A stretch of 14,721 bases of DNA from Zoogloeaceae bacterium (GTDB lineage: Bacteria > Pseudomonadota > Gammaproteobacteria > Burkholderiales > Rhodocyclaceae): assembly GCA_031290955.1 (NCBI GenBank), contig JAISLJ010000114.1, positions 1 through 14,721 on the forward strand, given 5' to 3'. This document shows positions 7,462 to 13,268 of the stretch, piece after piece. The notes beneath the pieces are model-generated. The model saw nothing but the letters and a program-made list of their open reading frames with translations, had not been told where the DNA came from and did no database searches. The translations under genes and the position numbers were made by a program. Positions within the stretch are counted from its first letter, which is position 1, and each line of letters opens with the position of its first letter.

Positions 7462-7547
7462 AGCGCGTCCAGACAATGCACAGGACGATTGCCGTCCGCA
7501 AGACCGCGCAGGACTTGCGGTTGCGGCATTGGGGGAGGAACACATGA
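7458..7547 (+). CDS. 29-codon small frame coupled at both ends
   Basis: The frame starts with ATGA overlapping the sulfite reductase stop (7459-7461) and ends with TGA inside the ATGA that starts the DUF934 gene (7544). It would encode a basic 29-residue peptide beginning MKRVQTMHRT. Its middle codons are a copy of the dispersed repeat (7488-7504), which argues that the frame arose by repeat insertion and serves to carry ribosomes across the gap, not that the peptide has a function. A purine-rich CGGAGA upstream could serve as a weak ribosome binding site. I recognise no domain. Confidence 0.35.
   Translation: MKRVQTMHRTIAVRKTAQDLRLRHWGRNT
7488..7504 (+). repeat. Dispersed repeat copy between the reductase and DUF934 genes
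   Basis: ATTGCCGTCCGCAAGAC matches the consensus with one change in the second arm (AAGAC for AGGAC). It lies in the short gap of the sulfite reduction operon and inside the 29-codon frame. Confidence 0.75.
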
Positions 7548-8044
7548 GCACGCTCATCAAGAACGGCGTCATCGTCGCGGATCCCTGGACGCGCCTTGCA
7601 AACCCGGATGCGGCGCTGCCGGAAGGCGACCTGTTTGTCCCGCTCACCGTTTGGCACACGCGAAAGGCGGCGCTGCTTTCCCATCCCGCGCGGATTGGAT
7701 TGTGGCTGGAGACGGAAACCCTGCCGGAGGATCTTGCCGGAATTGCGGCGGATTTGTCGCGTTTCGCGGCGATTGCCATTTACATTCCGCGCTTTGTCGA
7801 TGGTCGCGGCTATTCCCTTGCCCGGCTTCTGCGCGAACGCTACCGCTATACGGGCGAACTGCGCGCCGTGGGGGATGTGCTGCACGACCAGCTTTTCGCC
7901 CTGTGGCGCGTCGGCTTCGACGCCTGGGCGCTGAAAGAGGGAAAGGACGCCCAAAAGGCGCTCCAGGCATTCGCTACCTTCCGGAACCCCTACCAGGCAG
8001 ACACAACCCGCCCCCCGCTTTTCCGACGGCGCGGCTCACCATAG
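7544..8044 (+). CDS. DUF934 protein, sulfite reductase partner
   Basis: The product (166 aa, typical length) belongs to DUF934, a family encoded almost always next to single-subunit nitrite/sulfite reductase and thought to help sulfite reduction; its biochemical role is not settled. Features seen are the opening LIKNG-IVADPW, the central FVDGRGYSLARLLRERY and VGDVLHDQLFALWRVGFDAW, and the closing Y-A-x-PPLFRRR-type end, so the protein is complete. The ATG follows GGGGGAGGAA, a strong ribosome binding site, and overlaps the stop of the preceding small frame. In many betaproteobacteria cysH, cysD and cysN follow; here an insertion-sequence remnant starts immediately after the stop. Confidence 0.9.
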   Translation: MSTLIKNGVIVADPWTRLANPDAALPEGDLFVPLTVWHTRKAALLSHPARIGLWLETETLPEDLAGIAADLSRFAAIAIYIPRFVDGRGYSLARLLRERYRYTGELRAVGDVLHDQLFALWRVGFDAWALKEGKDAQKALQAFATFRNPYQADTTRPPLFRRRGSP

Positions 8045-8176
8045 GAACCTGTTCAAAGTTTCCTTGGATGATTTTATGATATTCGGATGGCAAGACATTG
8101 CCCAAGCGACGTGAGTCGAGAACAATTTGAAGTCATACGCCCTCTGCTGGAGAGCGCGCTGCGTCGGGGAATATGA
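8045..8176 (+). mobile_element. Remnant of an IS5-type insertion sequence, left end only
   Basis: Directly after the DUF934 stop begins GGAACCTGTTCAAAG, which resembles an insertion-sequence terminal inverted repeat, followed about 40 bases later by the start of a transposase gene. No matching inverted right end (CTTTGAACAGGTTCC) is present before or after the nearby tRNA gene, so only the left end survives. The right boundary of the remnant cannot be fixed. Confidence 0.6.
8087..8176 (+). pseudogene. Truncated IS5-family transposase
   Basis: The frame starts with an ATG and encodes MARHCPSDVSREQFEVIRPL and a few further residues, which is the N-terminal DUF4096-like start of many IS5-family transposases (about 250 aa when intact). 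Similarity ends near LESALRR and the frame stops at 8176 after 29 codons. The catalytic DDE region is missing, so the gene is dead. Confidence 0.65.
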
Positions 8177-8236
8177 CCATATGAAATGTGGCGCCTATGC
8201 TCCGGAACGCGAGACAAGCAGATTCCCGCCCGCCTG

Positions 8237-8256
8237 CGGCGTTTGCCGGTTTTTTT
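8237..8256 (+). terminator. Possible rho-independent terminator
   Basis: CGGC-GTTT-GCCG followed by G and seven T residues forms a short hairpin with a U-tract on the plus strand. It lies about 190 bases after the DUF934 stop and just before the opposing tRNA gene. The stem is only four base pairs, so the call is tentative. Confidence 0.35.
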
Positions 8257-8289
8257 GCGAAAGCTTGTGGATTTGTGAACAGTGGCGGC

Positions 8290-8363
8290 TGGAGCGGGTG
8301 AAGGGAATCGAACCCTCGTATGCAGCTTGGGAAGCTGCCGTTCTACCATTGAACTACACCCGC
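8290..8363 (-). tRNA. tRNA-Gly (anticodon CCC)
   Basis: The 74-base cloverleaf begins GCGGGTG and ends CACCCGC-T-CCA, with the CCA encoded. The anticodon arm is GCAGC-TTCCCAA-GCTGC, so the anticodon is CCC, and the T arm is GAGGG-TTCGATT-CCCTT (last pair G-T). The sequence closely resembles enterobacterial glyU, which reads GGG codons. An IS remnant lies on its 3' side. Confidence 0.95.
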
Positions 8364-8397
8364 CTGATGTTGGGAGGACTTGTGTCGCGTGGGCGGC

Positions 8398-8403
8398 ATT
8401 GTA
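8398..8403 (-). promoter_or_regulatory. Candidate -10 of tRNA-Gly
   Basis: On the minus strand TACAAT lies 34 bases upstream of the mature tRNA 5' end and is followed by a GC-rich stretch (GCCGCCC), the discriminator type usual for stringently controlled stable-RNA promoters. A convincing -35 is not seen. A second possible -10 (TATGAT, 8422-8417) lies further upstream. Confidence 0.35.
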
Positions 8404-8728
8404 CATCGTTACTCCAATCATAACGAGAAAAATCAGCACAATTGTCGCATCCATCTCGTTTGTTCCCGCAGCACCGTTTGTCTCCGGCGCCAAGGTGGAT
8501 TGCGGGCGGCGCAGGGTTTCCGCAGCTTTCAGGAGCGCCGCCGAACTTGAGCGGATTTTGATGGCGATCTCCAGGCCGATAACTCACTTCATCCCGCAAC
8601 AAGCCATCGGACATCAATTTCCCGTCGAGGCTCTCCAATCACGTTGCCTTGGTCAAGAAAACCCGGCATCTGTCCTCCATCCCCCGAACCGTGCATAATC
8701 CATCCTTTTCATGGATGAACGTTGCGCG
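8404..8728. other. Gene-free stretch between tRNA-Gly and greB
   Basis: I find no supportable gene here. It holds two CGTTTGYTYCCG-type motifs 18 bases apart (8457-8468 and 8475-8486) like those in the phosphatase tail, and a hairpin with perfect 8-bp arms GGCGGCGC / GCGCCGCC (8505-8512 and 8535-8542) around a 22-base loop. GTGCATAATCC (hexamer CATAAT at 8694-8699) could be the greB -10, with no clear -35. A minus-strand frame encoding a hydrophobic stretch (from 8454) runs straight through the tRNA gene and is not credible as written. Confidence 0.5.
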
Positions 8729-9292
8729 ATGAACAAGGCTTTTACACGTGAACCGGAAGGGGACGAGGAAGAAGATGAATCCCTTTCGCCTGCATTGAAG
8801 CTGCCGCCCGGCGCGAAGAATTACATGACGCCCACTGGTCATGCCCGGCTTCTGGCGGAGCAGGAATTCCTCATCCGGGAGGAGCGGCCCCGCATCGTCG
8901 AAATCGTGGCCTGGGCGGCTGCCAATGGCGACCGCTCCGAGAACGGAGATTATCTCTACGGCAAGAAGCGCCTGCGGGAAATTGATCGGCGCATCCGCTT
9001 CCTAGGCAAGCGGTTGGCGGTGGCGCAAGTCGTCGATCCGACCGCGCAGGGTGATAATGAGCAGATTTTCTTCGGCGCCACCGTCATGCTCTCCCGCAAC
9101 GGCGGCGCGGAGGAAACCTACAGCATTGTCGGCATCGACGAGGCCGACGCCTCCCGTGGTCGCATCAGCTGGATTTCCCCCCTGGCCCGCGTCCTCATCA
9201 AATCCCGCGCGGGCGATAGCGTTCGCTTCCAGACGCCAGCCGGCGTACAGGAAATCGAGATACTGGAAGTCCACTACCTGCCACTGCCCTGA
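8729..9292 (+). CDS. greB: Transcription elongation factor GreB
   Basis: The product (187 aa) binds in the RNA polymerase secondary channel and stimulates cleavage of backtracked RNA. Residues about 35-100 form the coiled coil; its tip, NGDRSENGDYLYGKKR (67-81), carries the acidic catalytic residues Asp68 and Glu71. The YGKKRLREIDRRIRFL stretch distinguishes GreB from GreA. The C-terminal FKBP-like domain follows (about 112-187). Residues 10-20 form an unusual acidic cluster (EGDEEEDES). The start at 8729 gives MNKAF, as in related GreB proteins, with GGATG upstream; an in-frame ATG at 8711 would add six residues. GreB normally has Ala where this protein has Gly73. The gene converges on the glycosyltransferase gene. 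Confidence 0.93.
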   Translation: MNKAFTREPEGDEEEDESLSPALKLPPGAKNYMTPTGHARLLAEQEFLIREERPRIVEIVAWAAANGDRSENGDYLYGKKRLREIDRRIRFLGKRLAVAQVVDPTAQGDNEQIFFGATVMLSRNGGAEETYSIVGIDEADASRGRISWISPLARVLIKSRAGDSVRFQTPAGVQEIEILEVHYLPLP

Positions 9293-9295
9293 GTG

Positions 9296-9328
9296 TCCCT
9301 GCGGACGGCAATTTTGCGGACGGCAATT
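9296..9328 (-). repeat. Dispersed repeat, two direct copies, between convergent genes
   Basis: TGCGGACGGCAATTTT occurs twice, starting at 9300 and 9315, and is the reverse complement of AAAATTGCCGTCCGCA. The pair occupies the 70-bp gap between the greB and glycosyltransferase stops. The copy starting at 9300 is also preceded by GTCCC, extending the match. Confidence 0.85.
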
Positions 9329-9362
9329 TTCCCCTTTGCAGGACGCGCATCCTTGCCGCGGA

Positions 9363-10508
9363 TCACAGGAGCGAGCGATAGAGCGCCGCCAGACGTGCCG
9401 CGCAGGCTTCGTCCGACCACGCCTGCGCGAAGACGCGGGCTTCTGCGCGCAGGCGTTCTTGCAGCGCAGGGTCGGCAAAGAAACGGGTGATGGCCTCTGC
9501 GAAGGCAGCCTCGTCTTCCGGCGGCGTGAGGCAGCCCTTGCCGGGTTCCAGGATATCGCGGGTTCCCAGATAGGAAAGGCCGATGACGGGAAGCCCCGCC
9601 GCCATCGCCTCCAGCAGCACCAGCCCCTGGGTTTCCGTGCGCGAGGAAAAGAGGAAGACATCCGCGGCGGCATAACAATCGGGCAGTTCCTGCTTGCGGT
9701 CGAGATAGCCCAGGAAACGCGCGGCATCCCCGATCCCCAAACGCTGCGCCGCTGCCTTGTATTCGGCAAGCGCCGGGCCATCCCCGGCAAGCAGGAGGAG
9801 GAGTCCGGGCCGCGCCCGCGCCGCCTTTGCCCAGGCATCCAGCAGGAAGCCGATGTTTTTCTCGTGGGCGATGCGCCCGGCAAAGAGCGCCACGGGACGT
9901 TCCTCAGCAATGCCGTGGCGCGCCCGGAAAGCGCGACGGTCGCCACTGGCGAAACGATCCAGGGGAATGCCGGTTGGCAGGACGTGGATGGGCACGGTAA
10001 CGCCAAATGCCTCAAGGTGCTCCCGCATGGCCGTGGAAGGCACAATGACGGCATTCATGGCGTTGCATTGCTTCCGCGAGAATTTGCGCGTCCATTCGCT
10101 CAAATTGCGGCGCGGCAGGAAGGGCACGTAATATTGCAGGTATTCCTCGAACAGGGTGTGATAGGTGGTCAGGATGGGGCGGCGCAGCTTGCGGGCCGCG
10201 TTGAGTCCGGCATAGTGGGCGATGAAGGGCGTATGCGTGTGGATCAGGTCGCAATGCCGGGCGGCTTCCAGCGCGGCCCGCCGCACCTTGCGCCAGGAAA
10301 GCCGCCGATCTTCCACATCAATGGAAAAGGGCAGCGCCGACCCCTTGACGCGGATGATGCCGGTTTCTTCCGGCTCCGCGCCGTAGCGGGGCGCGACCAG
10401 CAGTGTCTCCACTCCGTACGGCGTCAGCGTCTTCCGGAAGGTCTCAATGGAAGTCGAAACACCGTTGATGCGGGGGAAATATACATCGGAGGTCATCAGG
10501 ATGCGCAT
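9363..10508 (-). CDS. Glycosyltransferase family 4 (GT-B fold)
   Basis: The product (381 aa) is a retaining nucleotide-sugar glycosyltransferase, probably at the cytoplasmic face of the membrane. The N-terminal domain opens with MRILMTSDVYFPRINGVSTS, the acceptor-side loop typical of lipid-acting GT4 enzymes (diacylglycerol glucosyltransferase and PimB-like branches). HTHTPF follows at 90-95. The C-terminal domain has GRIAHEKN (211-218; Arg212 and Lys217 contact the sugar-nucleotide phosphates) and the E-x7-E motif, Glu292 and Glu300. The ATG at 10508 has GAGAGGGAAG upstream. It is divergent from the hydrolase/PAP2/UbiA cluster, so a role in the same lipid or envelope pathway is possible. Donor and acceptor cannot be told from sequence. 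Confidence 0.9.
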   Translation of the reverse strand: MRILMTSDVYFPRINGVSTSIETFRKTLTPYGVETLLVAPRYGAEPEETGIIRVKGSALPFSIDVEDRRLSWRKVRRAALEAARHCDLIHTHTPFIAHYAGLNAARKLRRPILTTYHTLFEEYLQYYVPFLPRRNLSEWTRKFSRKQCNAMNAVIVPSTAMREHLEAFGVTVPIHVLPTGIPLDRFASGDRRAFRARHGIAEERPVALFAGRIAHEKNIGFLLDAWAKAARARPGLLLLLAGDGPALAEYKAAAQRLGIGDAARFLGYLDRKQELPDCYAAADVFLFSSRTETQGLVLLEAMAAGLPVIGLSYLGTRDILEPGKGCLTPPEDEAAFAEAITRFFADPALQERLRAEARVFAQAWSDEACAARLAALYRSLL

Positions 10509-10629
10509 GCGGGCTTCCCTCTCAAGAATGAGCGGGCATCATACCCGAAAACGTGGGCAACCGGGATGCTTCCCGCCCGCCGCTTTTTGACGAATGGACA
10601 GTTGCGGGATATCCTTGACGCCATTTTGA

Positions 10630-11442
10630 ATGAACGCCCGAACCCGCCCGATGGACGAGCTTTTCCTGCGCGACCGGATTGCCGTGCAAACCAACGATTT
10701 CGCGCCCGACCGCGAAACGCTCATTTTCCTGCACGGGCTGGCCGGAAGTTCCAGTGCCTGGGAAGAATACATCCCGCTTTTCGAGCGCGATTTCAATCTC
10801 GTTTTCCTGGATTTGCGCGGGCATGGCAAATCCCGGCGCTACCGCGACAGTTCCGAATACCAGATTTCCCGGTTCGCGCAGGATCTGGAAGCGATTTTTT
10901 CCGATCTCGGCATTACGGAAGCAATCCTGATCGCACATTCCTTCGGATGCTTGGTGGCAATGGATTACATTGCGCGGCATCCGGAGAAAATCCGGAAAGT
11001 CGTTTTCATTTCGGCGCGCTTCGATACCAGGAACCGCTTGCTGTTCCATTTCACTTCTCTTGTGCATCGCCTGCTTTCCCCCCTTGATTCCCGCTTTCCA
11101 CCACAATGCGCCCGGCTGGATTACAGGAATTATCCCCGCAAGACGAATTACAATCCGCGCCGGATTTATCACGACATCCGCAATACCGGCCTCGCCGCCT
11201 TCCTGCATTGTTCCCGGCAGGCCCTGGGCGTGGATTACAGCCGTGAAGCCGCAGAATTGCGCTGCCCGGTACTCTTCATCCACGGCGACCGGGATCGCGT
11301 CTTTCCCGTGCGCCATGCGCGAAAAAACCAGCGTCGCCTGCAACAATCCCGGCTGGAAATCGTCCCCGGCGCAAGTCACGTCATCGTGCTGAGCCATGTG
11401 GAAGTGCTGTGCGAGAAAATCAGGGATTTCGTCCATGAATGA
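10630..11442 (+). CDS. Alpha/beta hydrolase
   Basis: The product (270 aa) has an alpha/beta-hydrolase fold with a full triad: nucleophile Ser104 in AHSFG (the elbow), Asp222 in HGDRDRVFP, and His250 in PGASHV. The oxyanion region is FLHGLAGSS (33-41), and DLRGHGKS (61-68) is the usual loop. A variable, basic cap lies at about 135-195. No signal peptide is seen, so it should be cytoplasmic. The start is uncertain: ATG 10630 or ATG 10651, neither with a strong ribosome binding site. Its stop overlaps the PAP2 start by eight bases. Substrate is unknown; context with lipid-phosphate and prenyltransferase genes suggests a lipid ester or thioester, which is inference. Confidence 0.88.
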   Translation: MNARTRPMDELFLRDRIAVQTNDFAPDRETLIFLHGLAGSSSAWEEYIPLFERDFNLVFLDLRGHGKSRRYRDSSEYQISRFAQDLEAIFSDLGITEAILIAHSFGCLVAMDYIARHPEKIRKVVFISARFDTRNRLLFHFTSLVHRLLSPLDSRFPPQCARLDYRNYPRKTNYNPRRIYHDIRNTGLAAFLHCSRQALGVDYSREAAELRCPVLFIHGDRDRVFPVRHARKNQRRLQQSRLEIVPGASHVIVLSHVEVLCEKIRDFVHE

Positions 11443-11884
11443 ACGCAACCTGAACCGCATTACCTTCATGGGGACGCCGCCTTTTTATTTCCTTCTTTCC
11501 CTGCCGCTCCTCCTGTTTTCCACGAGAATTTTCCTCGTCTATTATGTTTCCATTCTCGCAACGGAAATCGTCTGTGCCGTCATCAAGCTCCTCACCCGCA
11601 CGGACAGGCCCACGCCGCGAAAACGGGTTACGTTGTACGATGCCTATGATGCGTCCACCTTCCCCAGTGCGCATACGGCGCGGATTGCTTCCAACACAAG
11701 CATCATCGCCCTTTGTTTCTGGAGCCTCCCCCTGGCCGCATTCGCTCTTGTGCTGACCCTGGCGGTGGCCTATAGCCGTGTTGGCCTGAAGCATCATTTC
11801 CTGGTGGATGTTCTTGTCGGCGCTGTTGTTGGCGTCGCCATCTCCGCCCTTACCTTTTTCTGGCTTTTTCCGGGATCGCCATGA
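11435..11884 (+). CDS. PAP2-family membrane lipid phosphatase
   Basis: The product (149 aa) is an integral membrane phosphatase of the PAP2 superfamily. All three signature motifs are present: K-x6-RP (Lys51 to Pro59, KLLTRTDRP), PSAH (77-80) and SR-x5-H-x3-D (Ser114, His121, Asp125). Hydrophobic segments lie at about 17-30, 33-50, 86-112 and 124-144. The protein is short for the superfamily and lacks a cytoplasmic extra domain. The ATG lies within ATGAATGA, overlapping the hydrolase stop, and its own stop overlaps the UbiA ATG by four bases, so the three are co-translated. Likely substrates are polyprenyl diphosphates or phosphorylated prenyl-linked sugars; next to a UbiA enzyme, the analogue of mycobacterial decaprenylphosphoryl-phosphoribose phosphatase is a good guess. 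Confidence 0.92.
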   Translation: MNERNLNRITFMGTPPFYFLLSLPLLLFSTRIFLVYYVSILATEIVCAVIKLLTRTDRPTPRKRVTLYDAYDASTFPSAHTARIASNTSIIALCFWSLPLAAFALVLTLAVAYSRVGLKHHFLVDVLVGAVVGVAISALTFFWLFPGSP

Positions 11885-13185
11885 AACGCCTCCTCCCTTA
11901 CCTGAAACTCATGCGCTTTCATTTCCACGCCTCGTTCATCACGGTGCTGGCCGGGGCTTGGCTTTTCCTGCCACAGGGCGCGGCATTCCCGTTCCTGGAA
12001 TTGCTGGAATGTTATTTGTGCTTCAACGTCCTGCTCTATGGCGGCATCTATACGTTCAACGACATCATTGATTGCAAGGCGGATGCCGTCGATCCGGTCA
12101 AGAAACAAAGGCCCTTGCCTGCCGGGGAGATTTCCCGCATGGCCGCCCTGTTTTTCTGTCTCGCACTGGTTTTCTCCGGCTTCCTGCTGGCGGGATTCAT
12201 TCTCCAACGCGAAATCCTGTTTCTCTTCGCCGCCTTTCTTGCCGCCAACCTGCTCTATACCCTCGTTTTCAAGAGAATTCCCTATGCCGGGCTTGCGCTC
12301 GTGGCCCTGACGCATACGCTGCGCATGGCCTTTGGCATCGTGATTGCGGGCGTAGTTCCGGCGCTCTCTTTTCTCACCGCTTTCTACGTGTTGCTCCTGT
12401 GCATTGCCGTGACGATCCACAGTCGCTACAACGCCAAGCCCAGGGAATTGCAATATTATTCGCCCGCAATCGTCAATGGCTTGCAGATTGCTTTTCTCCT
12501 CCTCTTTGCGCTGCTGGCGCTGTTTGCGTGGCAAAGCGCGCCCCTGCATCCTGCCTGGTTTGTGCTCGCCGCCGTTCTGCTGCTTTTCCTCGTGGCCGCG
12601 CATCTTGCCATCCTGCGCAAACCATTGGCCCGGATTTTCATGATCCGCAGATTGCCGGAACAATGGCCCTGCGCTGTCCCGCCCACCAGGATCGAAAAAA
12701 CCGAAAATCCTGATCTTTCGGGAAATTCCCACATGCGACTTTTGTCGAAAGGCGAATTGTCGATTGCCGTTACGCAGGAAGACAAGATGGAAAGCGAGAT
12801 CATCCTGCGCCATATCCCGACGGGCAAGAAGATCTTTGGCGTTGTGCTGGAGGCCGCAGTGGCGTGGCATGGATATTACCTGTTGTTTGTGACGGAGGAT
12901 TGTCCCTTTGAGGAAGGTCTGCATATTTACTTCTTCAATTCCGATCTGGTGCTTTTGGATTCGGCAGCACTGGGCTGGATCTATACGCCCGCCATCTTCG
13001 AGGCGCTGCGCTTGATCGAGCCAAACCGCGTGCAGTTTCGCTTTGTGGGCGGAACGGATTGGCAAATCGAACTTTTCAGCCGTCCTTTCTTTTCCCTGCC
13101 CGCCCTTGCCGATCCCATTGCCGTCAGTCGCGACTGGAAATTGTTCTGTTATTTCAAGGTTCACCGCGACAAATCATTGCCGTGA
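11881..13185 (+). CDS. UbiA-type prenyltransferase with C-terminal extra domain
   Basis: Residues 1 to about 250 of this 434-aa protein form a UbiA-superfamily membrane prenyltransferase with about eight or nine hydrophobic segments. The first aspartate motif is NDIIDCKAD (60-68), followed by DPVKKQRPLPAGEI. This matches the phosphoribose-transferring (DPPR synthase) branch better than the quinone or heme branches. The second motif region, HSRYNAKPRELQYYSPAIVN (180-199), lacks the usual Asp-rich pattern; DPPR synthases also depart from it here. Residues about 257-434 are soluble, rich in beta-like sequence and aromatic residues (for example YYLLFVTEDCPFEEGLHIYF), and I recognise no family. 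Ordinary UbiA enzymes are about 290-320 aa, so this is a fusion. The ATG overlaps the PAP2 stop. Polyprenyl-phosphate as substrate is inference. Confidence 0.8.
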   Translation: MKRLLPYLKLMRFHFHASFITVLAGAWLFLPQGAAFPFLELLECYLCFNVLLYGGIYTFNDIIDCKADAVDPVKKQRPLPAGEISRMAALFFCLALVFSGFLLAGFILQREILFLFAAFLAANLLYTLVFKRIPYAGLALVALTHTLRMAFGIVIAGVVPALSFLTAFYVLLLCIAVTIHSRYNAKPRELQYYSPAIVNGLQIAFLLLFALLALFAWQSAPLHPAWFVLAAVLLLFLVAAHLAILRKPLARIFMIRRLPEQWPCAVPPTRIEKTENPDLSGNSHMRLLSKGELSIAVTQEDKMESEIILRHIPTGKKIFGVVLEAAVAWHGYYLLFVTEDCPFEEGLHIYFFNSDLVLLDSAALGWIYTPAIFEALRLIEPNRVQFRFVGGTDWQIELFSRPFFSLPALADPIAVSRDWKLFCYFKVHRDKSLP

Positions 13186-13227
13186 AGGAAAGCGGTCGGG
13201 ATTTCCGGCTCCCTGCCGCCGGATTCC

Positions 13228-13236
13228 TGCTATGAT
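13228..13236 (+). promoter_or_regulatory. Candidate extended -10 promoter of cobT
   Basis: TGCTATGAT (hexamer TATGAT at 13231-13236) lies 32 bases before the cobT ATG in the 83-bp gap after the UbiA gene. The -35 is poor. No cobalamin riboswitch sequence is visible in the short leader. Confidence 0.45.
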
Positions 13237-13268
13237 CCCTTTCCTTTTCCACAACCTTGTTCCTTGCC

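Noticed and set aside
8045..8363. tRNA-associated integration site
   Set aside because: No integrase gene and no repeated 3' tRNA fragment are present; the IS remnant alone explains the mobile signal.
8074..8493. Minus-strand frame with a hydrophobic segment (MDATIVLIFLVMIG...)
   Set aside because: It reads straight through the tRNA-Gly gene on the same strand; the part over the tRNA (SSMVERQLPKLHTRVRFPSP type) is the well-known spurious translation of tRNA genes. No good start or ribosome site.
9051..11087. 678-codon plus-strand open frame
   Set aside because: Overlaps greB in another frame and is antisense to the GT4 gene; composition is Arg/Pro-rich and no domain is visible.
11794..13164. 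456-codon minus-strand open frame
   Set aside because: It lies antisense to the UbiA gene, is full of Gln/Glu/Arg/Gly runs, and has no recognisable domain; it is a shadow caused by codon bias.
13186..13268. Cobalamin riboswitch upstream of cobT
   Set aside because: The 83-bp gap is too short for the riboswitch and no B12-box-like sequence is seen.
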